Shown here one piece after another: positions 22,874-35,030 of a stretch of DNA of 64,000 bases (positions are counted from its first letter, which is position 1; each line of letters begins with the position of its first letter). Source of the DNA: Rutstroemia sp. NJR-2017a BVV2 (lineage: Eukaryota; Ascomycota; Leotiomycetes; Helotiales; Rutstroemiaceae); the NCBI GenBank assembly GCA_002946415.1, contig NJPS01000054.1:682001-746000 (forward strand), in the 5' to 3' direction. Under the pieces are notes generated by a model, which saw nothing but the letters and a program-made list of their open reading frames with translations, was not told where the DNA came from and did not search any database. The translations under genes were made by a program, and so were the position numbers.

Positions 22874-24263
22874 TGTAGGAAGTGAAGACACACGGGACGA
22901 TCATAAAACCCCTTTTTAATGTCTATTGCTGGAGTGGATGTAAATCTCAATCAGAGTGAGAAACCTCTTTGTACCTTATTTTTTTTTGGAATTTCTACTA
23001 TCACATGTTTTGGAAGGAGGGCATAGAGGGGAACTGTCGGAATAAGGGGTTTGTCCAAAATGGAATAGCGAGGGAACTGATGGCGTCGGTGCGTAGATTG
23101 CCAGCCTATGATCGGGGTGTGGCCTGCGTGGTTGGGCGAGTGGAGTTACAGAGAACCGTTTCTGCATAGCGTGCGTTGTGGTTTTTACATTTTTTTACAT
23201 TATGTCTGGTTTGACTGGGTCGACTGGATGGGGGGAGTAGAGGGAGAGAAGTGGGGAAGCGAGGGATGGAAGGTAGAAGTGAAACATATATTCTTCATGG
23301 TGCATGACAATGAGAAGTTGTTATCTTACCATAATTTTTCATGGTTTTTGTGCATGCATGCTGTCCTCCGAACATTTCTCTCCTTTAACTTCGCCGTGCT
23401 CGGTTGTCTGCTGTCATGTTCAGTCATATCTACTAGCACAGAGCTAATTCGACTTTTCGTCTCAACTTTGCGCAACCCCCGTTTTTTCCCTCGTAAATCT
23501 TCTCGCCGTTCGTTTGTGTTCAGCACTGTCAAATCGCATTAACTGGACTGCTTCCTAGCAGACGGGAATTTGGGATTGCTAGCATTTTTCTGCTTTCGTC
23601 GTGCGGGGCACGTGAACCGATGGTTGGTGGGAAGGAAGACACGGCGCGGTTCACTTCTCTGGATCAGCGAAACGTATAACTTCAAATCTTCCATCATATA
23701 TAACTCACGGAATATAGAACGTCCAATATCGCAAAGGCTAGATCAGATATCATGGGGGTCAAAAGCAATATCATCTCACATTCTACACGATCCTGTTCCT
23801 AGTTTGAGGTGTGTATCTAACAATTTCTTTTTTGCCTAAATGGCAAGCACCTCCTCACTTCATATTTTATTGCCGGTCGACCGCGCACCACTAATGCAAC
23901 GGATACGAATTCCCATGACAATCGTTTCTGCGCGTCTTTGCATCAGGGTAATGCCTGTCTCTTCTAAGTGGACGATATTCATGTCTTCCCGATTGAGTAA
24001 TCTATATTTTTCTATGAGGCCCACATTGGGAAGTATCGAGTCATCTCGAGCTGGATTCTTTCCAGTTATCTCTGGAAGGCTGGCCAAGTGTCCATATTTC
24101 CTTCATGCATCTATTTGGTCATTCACATGCGTTTCAATGAGTTCCAAAATCTATAATTCAGCATTAATTTCTAGTTTTGAACTTTTCTGAACTTTCTGAT
24201 CTTTCCTACTCTCACCAACCTCAACTTCCCTATGCGTCATCTTAATTAAAGCTTCCACCCATC
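22874..24263. other. intergenic between formin and DUF2264 genes
   Basis: This holds the formin 3' UTR and the upstream region of the next plus-strand gene. Open frames up to 144 codons occur but are Phe- or Ser-rich and show no domain or splice structure. I see no supported gene. Confidence 0.55.
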
Positions 24264-26333
24264 ATGTCGCCCATTCCTCGAACCAAACAGTCCCTAGTCC
24301 TAGGCTACAACACCCCCCACCCCTTCTCCCAAATCCACCTCCGCGACCGCTCCTCCGCGCAAGCCCTCCTCAAAACTCTTCTCGGCCCCTTAACCACCCA
24401 TTTCTCCCCCCAAAGAGCACTAATCCGCGTTCCCGGCTCCACGGCCGTCCGTTTCGACCAGCGCGCGAGCGAAATCGAAGGCTTCTGTCGACCGCTCTGG
24501 GGACTGGGTGCGCTGCTAGCAGGAGGCGGAGAATACGATGGCGCGGACCTGTGGATTGAAGGGCTGAAAAAGGCGGTTGATCCTGAGTCTGAGGAGTTCT
24601 GGGGGGTCCCGAGGGATAATGATCAGAGAATGGTGGAGATGTGTCCGTTGGGGTTTACATTGGCGGTTGCGCCGCAATTTTGGGAGAGTATGAGTGAGAA
24701 GGAGAGGGGCAATTTGGAGGCTTGGTTGGGGAATTCGATTAACAGTAAGAAGTGAGTGATTTCATTTTTTGGTGCGTGGTCATGTGGAGAATGGGACTCT
24801 GACGAAAGTAGTATGCCAAATACAAATTGGCTGTGGTTCAGAGTTTTCGCAAACCTGGGACTTAAGTTGAATGGAGGAAAATACTCTCAAGAGAAAATCG
24901 AGCAGGATATTGTCCATTTGAATTCATTCTTTCGAGGAGAAGGCTGGTCAAATGATGGGCCGGAAGGAATTTGGCAGCAGGATTACTACAGTGGAAGCTT
25001 TGCGATTCAATTCTTGCAACTGCTGTACGCAAAGCTGGCAGGCGACGAAGACCCTGAGAAGGCAGCCGAGTTCAAGAAGCGTGCTCAAGATTATGCGTTG
25101 GATTTTGTTCACTATTTCGATGAAGAAGGCAGAGCTACTCCCTTCGGTCGTAGCGTGGGATATCGATTTGCTATGTCTTCGTTCTGGCCGGCTTTGGCAT
25201 ATGCTGATGTAGAACTACCTGCACCTCTCACATGGGGCATCGTGAAGGGGTTGTGGATGAGAAATATGAGGTGGTGGCAGACGCAGGACCAAATATGGGG
25301 TCCAACTGGAACGTTGACGATTGGATACACCTTCCCGAATATGTTCATGTCCGAAAACTACAACTCTCCGGGAAGTCCATACTGGGCATGTTTGTCGTTC
25401 ATTGGGCTAGCTGTTCCTGAGAACCATCCATTCTGGACTTCTGAAGAAGAGCCTTATCCGACGAATCTGATTCCGAAAGTTAAAGCGTTGAAATATCCGG
25501 GACATATCACAAGTTACCATGGAGGACACAGGATGATACTCTCGTCTGGTCAAGCGTGCTCTTATCCTATGAGGGGGACACATGCAAAATATGGATCACT
25601 TGCGTATAGCAGCGCCTACGGATACTCGGTTCCAACAGGATGTTTCACTCTCGAACAGTTTGCAATGGCATCGCAACTTGGATTGTCGGACGACGGAGGC
25701 TCTATCTGGAAAACTAGATTGCACTGCGACGAGGCTATCATCGAAACGCATGAAGATCAGCCAGTACTGAAGTCAATTTGGAAGCCGTTCTCGGACGTCA
25801 ACATCACAACCTACCTGATACCCCCAGTAGAAGCTACGCCAAGTTGGCACTTACGCGTACACAGAATTGAAGCAGGCCGGGAAGTCATGACGGCAGACGG
25901 ATCATTCGCAATCCACAACGAACGAAAAGTCGATGGGCGTTCTCTCGATCTGTATGACGCTTCAAAAGATGAAGGTACACTGCCCAAGATAATCGGCAAC
26001 TATGATCTCAACACACCAGACGGCAGCTCACCAGGGTCCATTGGCGCCTTCGCAGTCTCAAAAGGCGCCGTGGGCATCGTAGCTCTTGAGACGGCAAGCA
26101 AACGTGCAGCAAATCTCGTCAACGCCGATCCAAACTCGAACCTAATTGAAAGTCGGACGGTGATACCAACTTTACAAGAAACGTTAAGCAAAGGAAGCGT
26201 GGCTTGGTATGTTACGGGCATATATGCCAATCCCACGAAAAGTAGTGGTCTTGGTGCAAACAGCTATCTTGATGGGTGGGATAACAAACCTGCGGTTCCG
26301 GAGTGGTTGAGGTTAATCATCAAGGAGGGATAA
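24264..26333 (+). CDS. DUF2264 family protein (669 aa)
   Basis: Two exons, 24264-24751 and 24812-26333, joined across a 60-nt intron (GTGAGT..AAGTAG) to give the family-typical junction [15 protein letters not shown]. The N-terminal part, rich in Trp, Gly and acidic residues, resembles the all-alpha toroid of DUF2264 ([16 protein letters not shown] near residue 74, [17 protein letters not shown] further on). The C-terminal half is beta-rich. There is no signal peptide, so it is probably intracellular. DUF2264 is largely uncharacterised. From memory, some bacterial members are linked to a carbohydrate-active family with beta-glucuronidase activity (GH154), which I could not verify. The next gene downstream is a sugar-type transporter in the same orientation, consistent with a role in glycan or uronide use. 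Confidence 0.85.
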
Positions 26334-27115
26334 CTTCTTGAGCGTCTCCCCAAATAGATGTAGTTCTTACTAGTAATTCTCTATTGTTCTTGACGTTCAT
26401 CTTCGATATAGTTTGTGCATGCTCAGCCTTCGAGATCCCGTGTCACACATAGCACACAAGTCATACAAGTCACGCAACATTACCCCCACCCCCACACTAC
26501 CTCAATCTCACCTTGGCGACGTCCCGCCAAGTGTTCCTTCCCCGCCACAAAGGACCTTCTGAACGTGGATTGATGGAATAATAGTGCCATCACGCGCATC
26601 CCTGTCCGATAATCAGAAGATGAAGTTATATGTATGCGGGGCTCCACAGCCGGCTAACCCCATCCAGCTTACGACGTATTGGACAACCATCCATGTAGCT
26701 TTTCCATGCACATGGTTGGCTGGATGAATACGAATCCTCCGTGTATTTACCCATCATGCAGTGCCAGGATGCGATAATCAGAATCTGGGGGATAGCACAG
26801 AATGGAAGAGCTGATCCTTGGCGAGCTTGGCCAATTGTTTGGCCTCGGACAATTTGACTTACGGTGGAGAATGGTCTGTTCTTGCGAACCCGGGCTGAGG
26901 AGATTAATATAATGGGATGGAGGTACGAAATATGTCTGCTAGTTCAATGTTCAGTTCATTTTTTCGTCTCTTGTGAGTGAACGCATTTACGTCGACAGAT
27001 ACGTTTGCGGAGACCTCGACAGTCGCGGAGCTTGCATCTCAGGAGTCGAAGATTACATATTACTTTTATCAGTTCGTATCACTCTCAATTGCAGAGATAC
27101 TGCAACCTCGGCAGA
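26334..27115. other. intergenic upstream of the MFS transporter
   Basis: No gene is supported. AG-rich and GATA-like motifs such as CCGATAATC (26607) and GCGATAATC (26771) occur, as expected for a regulated fungal promoter, but such short motifs are common by chance. The sequence near 26685-26775 has two related TCCATG-type blocks. Confidence 0.4.
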
Positions 27116-30094
27116 ATGGGTCTCGGGTTTAAGATACTTCAGAAGATCGTGAAGAATGAGTCTATGAAAACGCAAGTCTTATTCTGGGGTCTTGCGATTT
27201 ACAGCGAGTTAACTTCTTTCTAGTGATCCGTAAGAACTTGAGAGAATCACTGCAAGCATTCGCATAGTCTAATTGATACATTAGACCTGAGATCTATGGA
27301 TGGCGCGTTTTCTTCTTGGCAGCTTCTGGTATGTATCTCTAGTATTGCCCTCGGAATAGGAGTTACTTCACTGCGCTGGACACATGTGCTGACTTATTCA
27401 TAGCATGCTTCGGTGGAATGCTCTTCGGTTGGGGTGAGTTTAGACCGCAAGACTTGATACGGGATGTGTTGATTGATATCTTTAGACATTGGGACCATTG
27501 GAGGAGTTATTGTTATGCCTGCCTTCACCACGTATGCCTAGTTTTATGAACTTGCTCTAGGCAATTGGCTGACATTCATAGGAAATACCACATCGACCCA
27601 CTTCACCCGAAAGTTGGAGCTGATCTCCTCTCAAATAGCAAGTTACATTTCTCAAAATCGTAAAGTTAATATCTGACTGTCAATAGTTGTTAGTACATTG
27701 CAGGCTGGATGTTTCTTTGGCTCCCTGATCGCATACTACGTCGCGGATCGATGGGGTCGAAAGGTATGAGATTTCTAATTGGTAGCGATACTTTACTTTA
27801 CTGAGTGATTCTAGCCTTCGCTACTCATCGCTGCCGCCTTTACAATCGCAGGAGTCATCTTTCAGTGCGCTTCGTCAGGGCATATGTATGTAATATTAAG
27901 ACACGTCTGCATCCCCAAGACTAACACTTCACAGTGCGGTTCTTTACATCGGAAGACTTGTCAGTGGGCTTGGAGTCGGTGCTGCTAGTATGCTCACGCC
28001 ACTTTATGTGAGTTTTTACGCACGCGAAGGGAATTATAACTTATGTCACTCCTAGGTCAGCGAGAACGCACCCCGAGCTATCCGAGGTGCTCTCACTGGA
28101 ATGTACCAACTATTCATCGCAACTGGTAAGTTATAGTCATAATAACAGATGTGGCCGGTTTCTAACTGAAGGATATAGGAACTATGCTCAGTTTCTGGGT
28201 CAACTACGGAGCACTATTGCACCTTCCAGGTGACTCCGTATGGATCGGTAAGAGACTACATATTTACCTAACTATATCAGAGACAACGCAGTTCTAACCC
28301 ATTCTCAACCAGTTCCACTTGCGTGCCAAATGATTCCAGCAATATTCCTCTTTGTCGGCATAGCTATGTGCAATGAATCTCCTCGCTGGTTGGCCCGTCA
28401 AGATAACTGGGAAAAGGCCACTGCCATTCTATCCCAAGTTTCCAAGTTCGTAGTCATCATCCGATACTTAAGTCAATTCTAATATCCGAAAGCCTTCCAT
28501 CTGATCACCCTTATATCCGAATGGAAATCGAGGAGGTAAGTCTAGCACCCATCCCAGTTCTATAGAATCTTAGCTCACAAGACATTAGATGAGTCAACAA
28601 CTCGAGAATGAGGTTAGCATATTAATATCCCTTCTCTCCTCGACTCTTCCATTAACAAATCATAGCGCCGTCTCATCGGAGGAGCCGGATTCGTCGATCT
28701 GATGAAGGAAATGTGGCTAGTCGCAGGAAACCGCAAGCGAGCTCTGATCTCCATCGGACTTATGACCTGCCAGTACGTCCCCTTTCCAGACCCCACATTT
28801 TCCTTTCTCACTGACTGACACAACCCTAGACAAATGACTGGAACAGTATGACTGAAATTCATATTTACGAAATTTCGCGCCCGCTAACAATAATTTCAGA
28901 ACGCAATTAACTACTATGCTCCTAAGATCTTCCTGAATCTAGGGATTAACGTATGTTCTCCTCTCCTCTCCTCTCCTCTTACATACATGTGGTCTAATAG
29001 CACAATCAGAGCGCAACATCAGGTCTCTTCGCCACAGGAATCTATGGCATCGTAAAGATGGTCACCTGCGCAGCTTTCCTCCTCGTCGCCGCCGATTCCC
29101 TTGGTCGTCGTAAGTTACCTTCTCTCGTCCTCACCCCTTCCACATTCTCCTTTCCCTCTCCCTCCCATTCCACCTTCCCCTTCCCCACACTCCCTCCGCA
29201 AAACTCCACTAACCCCCTGCCTCCTCCAGGTCGTTCCCTCCTCTGGACCTCCATCGCCCAAGGCACCGCTATGTTCGTCATTGGCTTCTACGTGCGCTTC
29301 GACCCGCCCGTCAAAGGCGCCGTGATCCCTCCCGTCGGCTACTTCGCCCTGACCTGCATCTACCTCTTCGCCGGGTTCTTCCAATTCGGATGGGGCCCCT
29401 GCTGCTGGATTATCGTTAGTGAGATCCCGACGGCGCGGTTGCGCGCGTTGAATGTGGCGATCGCGGCGGCCACGCAGTGGTTGTTTAATTTTGTTGTTGC
29501 GAAGGCAGTGCCGACTAGTAAGTTTTGCTTTTTGTTTTGGTGTTTGGTTGTCTGGGTTTGAAATTTAGGGGGTGGTTGAAAGGAGGAGCTGAAGGAGGGA
29601 GGGGGGATTTTGGTTCGTGAATTGTACTAATGCGTTTTTATAGTGCTTGTCACAGTCGGAAGAGCAGGATACGTAAGTCCCCCGTTCCCCATTATTGCAC
29701 CTTTTTCATCCTCCCTCTCCCCCCATTATTGCCCCTTTTCTATTCCCCCTTCCCCCTCCAAACCCCACACTAACACCCCTCCTCCCCACCCCAGGGCACC
29801 TACTTCATATTCGGCACCTTCTGCTTCAGCATGTTCTTCTTCGTGTGGTTCCTGATCCCGGAAACCAAAGGTCTCTCCCTCGAAAAAATGGACGAACTAT
29901 TCGGAAACCCCGATCTGCTGCACCAGAAACACGACGAGGAGTCGCAGAATGGATCTGTTCGCCGTGCTAGTGCTGCGGAGAAGAATGCGCATGTTGCTGA
30001 GATTGAGGAGCGGGAACATGCGGGTGGGAATGTAGACGGTGGCGTGGAGAGCAGAGGTACTACTGGTGATGATATTGTGGCGCAGAATAAATAG
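27116..30094 (+). CDS. MFS transporter, sugar porter family (560 aa, 20 exons)
   Basis: Twenty exons: 27116-27171, 27285-27328, 27404-27433, 27486-27531, 27582-27637, 27687-27763, 27815-27885, 27935-28007, 28056-28125, 28179-28247, 28313-28445, 28493-28535, 28589-28612, 28666-28772, 28830-28845, 28900-28950, 29010-29109, 29230-29517, 29644-29672, 29795-30094. Phases agree throughout. Introns 1 and 5 use GC donors (AC/GCAAGT and TA/GCAAGT), the only choices that keep frame. Sugar-porter signatures are present: GGMLFGWDIG in TM1, DRWGRK in loop 2-3, [32 protein letters not shown] in TM7, and PETKG after TM12. The C-terminal tail is hydrophilic. It is a plasma-membrane H+-coupled importer of a sugar or related polyol or acid (quinate/uronate types are close relatives); substrate cannot be read from sequence. 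It follows the DUF2264 gene. Confidence 0.93.
28957..28980 (+). repeat. (CTCTC)n tract inside an MFS intron
   Basis: Four tandem CTCCT-type pentamers lie just after the donor of the intron following exon 16 of the transporter gene. Confidence 0.8.
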
Positions 30095-30677
30095 GGGGAG
30101 TATTAGAGGCGGTGGACATACTGAGACTGGTGGGTATTTTAGAGGTGGGGGGATAAGAGAGGAATAGGAAGATAATTTGTGAGTAATCATGGGGCATATT
30201 ATTATTAAGAAGCCCGAGAATTGCGAGATACTATATCTGGTGGGACGGGTGACGTTGTCGATATAGCAACTGTGTTCGGGAATACTTATTATTTATATGC
30301 CTGTTGCTTTTGAAAAATCATGAAAACCTTCATAGCTGTTGGTTCTAAATAAAAATAACTTGCCTTCCAGTCGCATCGAGTCATCTCTGCCAGCCTATCT
30401 TGTGTAGTATGCAATCTTCCTCTTGACTGCCATCATTAGAAGATGAATTGGTCGTGTAGATTTCCATACCCCATTTACTGAACCTGCGAAGATGAAGTAA
30501 CACAAATATAGAAATCAACAGAAAATCAGTCAAACCGATGAGACATCTCCTCCAAACCAATCCCTCTACTTCTCCCTAGTGTCTGTTGCTTATTATCTGA
30601 ACTCAAACCCCCCACGGCCAACGATGTACATAATATCAAATTTTCAAGCGAAGCGCAAAGTGCGTCAATGTAGAAAC
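30095..30677. other. convergent 3' intergenic region
   Basis: This lies between the 3' end of the transporter gene (+) and the 3' end of the next minus-strand gene. Nothing else is supported. Confidence 0.6.
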
Positions 30678-33092
30678 TCAAATGAAACTTCTACCTCTAC
30701 CCTTCAACTGGTCAATTCTTCTCTTCACGCTGTTCATCTGTCTCCTGGCTTCAGCCACTCTCAAAGCATCCTCAAGCTCAGTCGCTGCTCTCGCTGCCTC
30801 TTCTTCGAGTCCGCGTAATTCGACTTCCAGCTCTACCGATGGTAGCACGGGTTGATCTTTGACTCCGACTTCACATTCCACGTCGGGCTCATGTTTAACC
30901 ATCTTGATTCCGGCTTCGGCTCCGATTTCGGTTTCAAGGGCAACAGCGGACGAGGGGCGTAATGGGATATGATTATCGACGTTGACAGTGAAAGATTGAA
31001 CTGTGGACTTTGGATCACGGGTGTAAAGTCGGGCAGCATTAGTGGAGAAAAAGCCGTAGCGGGAAATAGAGTGCTGTCTGCCATCGAATCATGATTGGTG
31101 GTTGCCTGCAGGGAAGATTGTGGACTGGAGACATTCAAGGGTATCATGCTGGGACTCAGTACTTTCTTATGAACTCGCCGCTTTGGAACCGTTAGGTCTA
31201 TAAACTCGACAGGTCTCTTAGGCGCCTTTTTGTGCTCCGTCTTAATATTGGGTAGCAATTTCACAGGGGAACCATGTTGAGTTGAGGAGACCACGGCCAG
31301 AACGGGATCATCTGACGAGCCAAGCCCATTAGCAGCAGGGAAAGTATACATATCAGATGTATGACTTTCAGGAGTGCTTGTGATAGGAATGACGGTTCTC
31401 ATGCCTACCTCCTCCAAGGGAGTCGAGCTTGCAGATGGAACGCAGCCAACCATTGATATTGGGACTGCTTTTGAAATGGACGGAGGAGGATTAACAGGAG
31501 ATGTACTGTCCTGTGATACTTCCATATTTTGAGAAGTCAATAGTAGAGTTGGCTCGTGTGCGGTGCTTGGTGTACTTCCCTTTGATGTTTTTTCTCCAGC
31601 GGGGATCCACGAATTTGTAGTCGGTGTTTTGACAGCCCCGGGAACCAGGCTCAGCTTTTGTGGTGAGACTTCAAGATCAATAGGCACCTCTTTCGACCCT
31701 TCGGTCAATTCGTGTTCTGGAGGGAATTCACCTTTATCAATATAACATCGTCTCCCCTGCGAACTGTCAACATGTTGGAAGGGAAACAGGAACAAGCTTG
31801 AGCTCACTTGCAACTTTTGAAATGCACGCGATCTCTCGCGGCCATGAAGCTCGCCCCATGACCGCCAGTATAGAGGAGGATTAGAACGTAAACGATTTGA
31901 CAAGGCCATGACAGCTTCATTCTCTGGTTTAGAACCCAATCTCTTCAGATGATGCGACCATACATGCTCAAAATCATACTTCTGGAGAAACTTTAGCTTT
32001 CTCTACTGCCGATGCAAATCTTTGACTTTGGCATACCGAAAGCTCCTCGTAAGTCTTCTGTCGGTATACTTCAGGAATGACATCCCACGATAGATAGATC
32101 AAGGGCACCGGTGTCTTAGCAATACTGATAGTGTCGAAGAATGCTAACGCTAATTAGCAGCACGACTATAAGTTTGTAACTCACTTACTCGGTCCACGCC
32201 ACAGGTAGCAAAATTGTTGCGCCTGGCTATACCTGTACAGTTGTGTGCAAAGCGCTGGCGGTCGCAGATGTTGTGTTACTTCTTCGTCTGAAGCCGGCTT
32301 TCCGTCGAGAAGTCTTGACATCGTAAGCAAGGGTACATCACACCATGAAGAAAACTCACTTCAGCTTATGCGTTATGTGATATCGGTGATAAACTCTCCG
32401 ATTCACAGCGGTGCGTTGTAGCGTATCGATTCGGGTATCCTTCTTTCGAATGGCATCCATTTTGAGCTTATGGGCTTTCATTCTCTGCTGAAAATCCGAC
32501 CTAGTGATGTCAGTCTCCCCTGCCTGCTTATATTTACATAGCTCAATGCGCAAGCCTTCCAAATTCTTGTAGTATTGTCGAGAAGTACTGGAAGAAGGCT
32601 TGAAATAGTCACCTACGCAAGGATATGTCAACAGGTGAAAGATAACGCTTCGAGAGCAATATACGTACCGGCAGTGAGCAAATCTAGTCCGAACTTAACA
32701 TCGGTCATCAATTGTCCATCAACAATAGCCTCGATGGAGTCGATGATAATTGTTTCAGCTTTCGTGAGAGGCCCTTTCTGAATCGTCTTCGGAAACTTCT
32801 TCTTCCAGATCATTGTTCCAGAGTGTATGCTGAAGAGCTTCACCAGTACGCCATCATAGAACCCGTAGGTAAATCCTGCATTGAGAGTAATCTCCAGGCC
32901 GAATAAGACCGGCTCTGAGATAATAAATCGAGTCAGATTTCCAGTCTCCGGGTCTTTCTTATCAACTTGCATGTATTCATCCAAATACTTCGGCGCCTTG
33001 GCATGCACTGGGTTTTGGATGAGGCGGGTGGAGAATCGCTCATAGGAAAGACCCAATGAAGCCATCTGTGGATTCGCCGAAGGTAGCTCCAT
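30678..33092 (-). CDS. unrecognised multi-exon protein with SUMO-interaction-like motif and C-terminal coiled coil
   Basis: Exons that keep phase: 33092-32669, 32612-32360, 32313-32185, 32124-32037, then 31981 onward, with an optional 51-nt in-frame intron 31807-31757. One frame runs to a stop at 30833 (about 663 aa). A different frame carries a convincing helical end (LEEEAARAATELEDALRVAE) that stops at 30678. A GT..AG intron 31018-30903 in phase 0 would join them, and I prefer this model. The N-terminal 300 residues look globular (EYMQVDKKDPETG; LIYLSWDVIPEVYRQKTYEEL). The middle is disordered and Ser/Pro-rich, with EFIDLTVPKRRV matching a SUMO-interaction motif next to a basic patch, which hints at a nuclear role. 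No family is recognised. Confidence 0.6.
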
Positions 33093-33664
33093 AATCAAGT
33101 CGGTAAAAGCACAAAGCGAACTTGGATTGCTGTGAGAGGTGAGTCTTGAAACTGGTATTCAGGTGAAACTTGTTCTGTCCGAATTCAAATCAGACGATGT
33201 GCACCAAGCCGTTGCAAAGATCTTGTGCAGATCATCAATCCAGTTTAAACTCAGAAGACAATTAAATAAAAAGGTGAGGTGGAGGTGAATGGAGAGGATC
33301 GAAATTGGGTTAAAAGCAACGCAAGTTCGCCCAGGAAAATTGAAAATTATTTCGTTGCGATATCTAGGCTTCGAGCAGGTCTAGGGGAAATGAAAAGCAT
33401 GCTTCGAGAAGTAAAGCATATGATGCTGCGTATTAAAATAGACAGACTTCCAGAAAGTAAACAAGTTGAAAGTGAAGTGTTGTGATAATATCGATTTGGA
33501 AGCTGGGCAAGGCTAAGCTTACTCCTCATAACCAAATAAGGAAGGCACCTCACAACAGACTACAGTAGGATATCATTCTCCATACTCGCTTACAGCACCG
33601 CACAATCTTCTTCCCAATCGGCCCACGTATATTGTTCGAAAGAAACCCGAAAACCAACACCAGT
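33093..33664. other. intergenic, upstream of the minus-strand gene ending at 30678
   Basis: This is the presumed promoter and 5' leader of that gene plus the 3' region of the SnoaL-like gene. Small frames at 33279-33553 on both strands are not supported. Confidence 0.55.
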
Positions 33665-34304
33665 TCACGCCTTCTTAGTGAACTCCTGGATTCTCTGGAA
33701 CACTTCACTTGGGTCCAAGAAAACTTCAAATCTCTCCATCTTCCCTGCCTCTTCTTTCCCTTCCTCAACCAAGAAGATCTTCCCAAACGCCGGTATCTTG
33801 ATCTTCTTCTCCTCTGGGTCATTTGCTACAATATATGTGATGAAGCAAGATTCATAAATCTTGTTGCCAACACGGTCTACATAAATCAATCTTGTGGTGA
33901 GCCGAGGCACGGCTACAGGAGGTGGAGGTGAGGAGGAACGATGACTTTACTTACCCATCTCGACGAGCTCGTGCTTCATGACTTTGAGTAAGGGGAATAC
34001 TGCTTCGAAGAACTATGGGTAGATAATGGTCAGTGTATGTGTGTTGTAATTGGCTGCAGATGGTATACACACCTTAGTGATCTCCTCTACTCCGTTCGCC
34101 TCCTCACTGTTTCCATATCTTAGGACAGCATTCGTGCTGTAGAACTTGCTCAAATCTTTGGTAGTCAATGAATCAGCCGAGTTGTGAAGCTAGAAAGAGA
34201 GTCAGCAGTTTAACCCTGTAGGTAGATACTAACGGACAGCAGTAGTTGCACGGGAACCATACCTGATTCACCCATGCGAGTGTAGCCTCAGTTGATGAAC
34301 TCAT
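33665..34304 (-). CDS. SnoaL/NTF2-like domain protein (142 aa)
   Basis: Four exons: 34304-34263, 34189-34073, 34012-33955 and 33876-33665, all GT..AG with consistent phases. The small protein starts MSSSTEATLAW and has the cone-shaped alpha+beta layout of SnoaL-like/NTF2-like proteins. Evidence is an N-terminal helix containing DLSKFYSTNAVLRYG (the usual 'dlsalYaddavf' region), then EEITKFFEAVFPLLK, and antiparallel strands (KIYESCFITYIVAND; KKIKIPAFGKIFLVEEGK) ending with a helix. Length fits the fold. There is no targeting signal. Such proteins are enzymes, ligand binders or scaffolds, so a precise role cannot be given. The gene is divergent from a degenerate SDR with 726 nt between their starts, so the two may be co-regulated. 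Confidence 0.75.
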
Positions 34305-35030
34305 ATTCAATGAACAGACACCTTAGTAGTGCTAAAAGCTGATAGAAATGGATATGTGAAGACAGAAAAGGTATAAAGACAGAATCTAAGCAAAATACTT
34401 ACTTTTATATGTCGACAACTTGGTAGATTCTCCTTTCCCCCTCTTGAATCATGTCACGTGGGCGGACACTTTTCGGACACTTTGCTGATAAATCAGCCCG
34501 TTAGAGAGCGCCGGCGGACAGACATGTTTCGAAGAGAGAGTTCATAGCCGATGATGAGAAATGAATATGACGTGAAGAGAATCGGAGTTAACGTTGCTGA
34601 TGAAGTTTTGAACAGATCCCATACTCCCATCCCACTCATGAATAACTATAGTCACTTTTCATCACCATCTTTCGACTCATCGGAAGAGACGCCCCTTTTC
34701 ATCTTTCTGTCACAGTCTGAGAACTTCTCTGCAAGTGATTCAAGAAAGCGCAAAGAGTAAAAGCATTGAAGCAGTGGACAACTAAGTTAAGTTAAGGTTC
34801 AGAGATAATTACCTACCCCAGATTTCCCGAATCATCAAGTGGGATGTTTAGCGTGGAATTACCCCTGTCGCTCCAGCCTTCTCAATTTTCCGAATTGGAG
34901 GTTACATCTCTCCACCTTGGATACTAATCTCAGACTTCAGCCTCGTCCCTCGGCGATTCTTGAAACTGACCAAGACCAAGATGAATCGTCCACAATAAAA
35001 CGGCCTTATCGTATCTGACAATTCGATATT
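34305..35030. promoter_or_regulatory. shared divergent upstream region (SnoaL-like / SDR)
   Basis: The 726 nt separate the start codons of the SnoaL-like gene (minus) and the SDR gene (plus), so both promoters must lie here. It contains CACGTGGGCGGA at about 34454, with a CACGTG E-box-like core. No gene is supported inside it; the short frame at 34551-34760 has no domain. Confidence 0.5.

Noticed and set aside
31757..31807. In-frame 51-nt segment treated as a possible intron
   Set aside because: It has GT..AG borders but no stop and is a multiple of three, so splicing cannot be decided; kept as optional in the gene entry.
32002..32037. A 34-nt intron using the TAG acceptor in the same gene
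   Set aside because: Too short for a fungal intron; the 55-nt version ending TCTCCAG keeps frame and is preferred.
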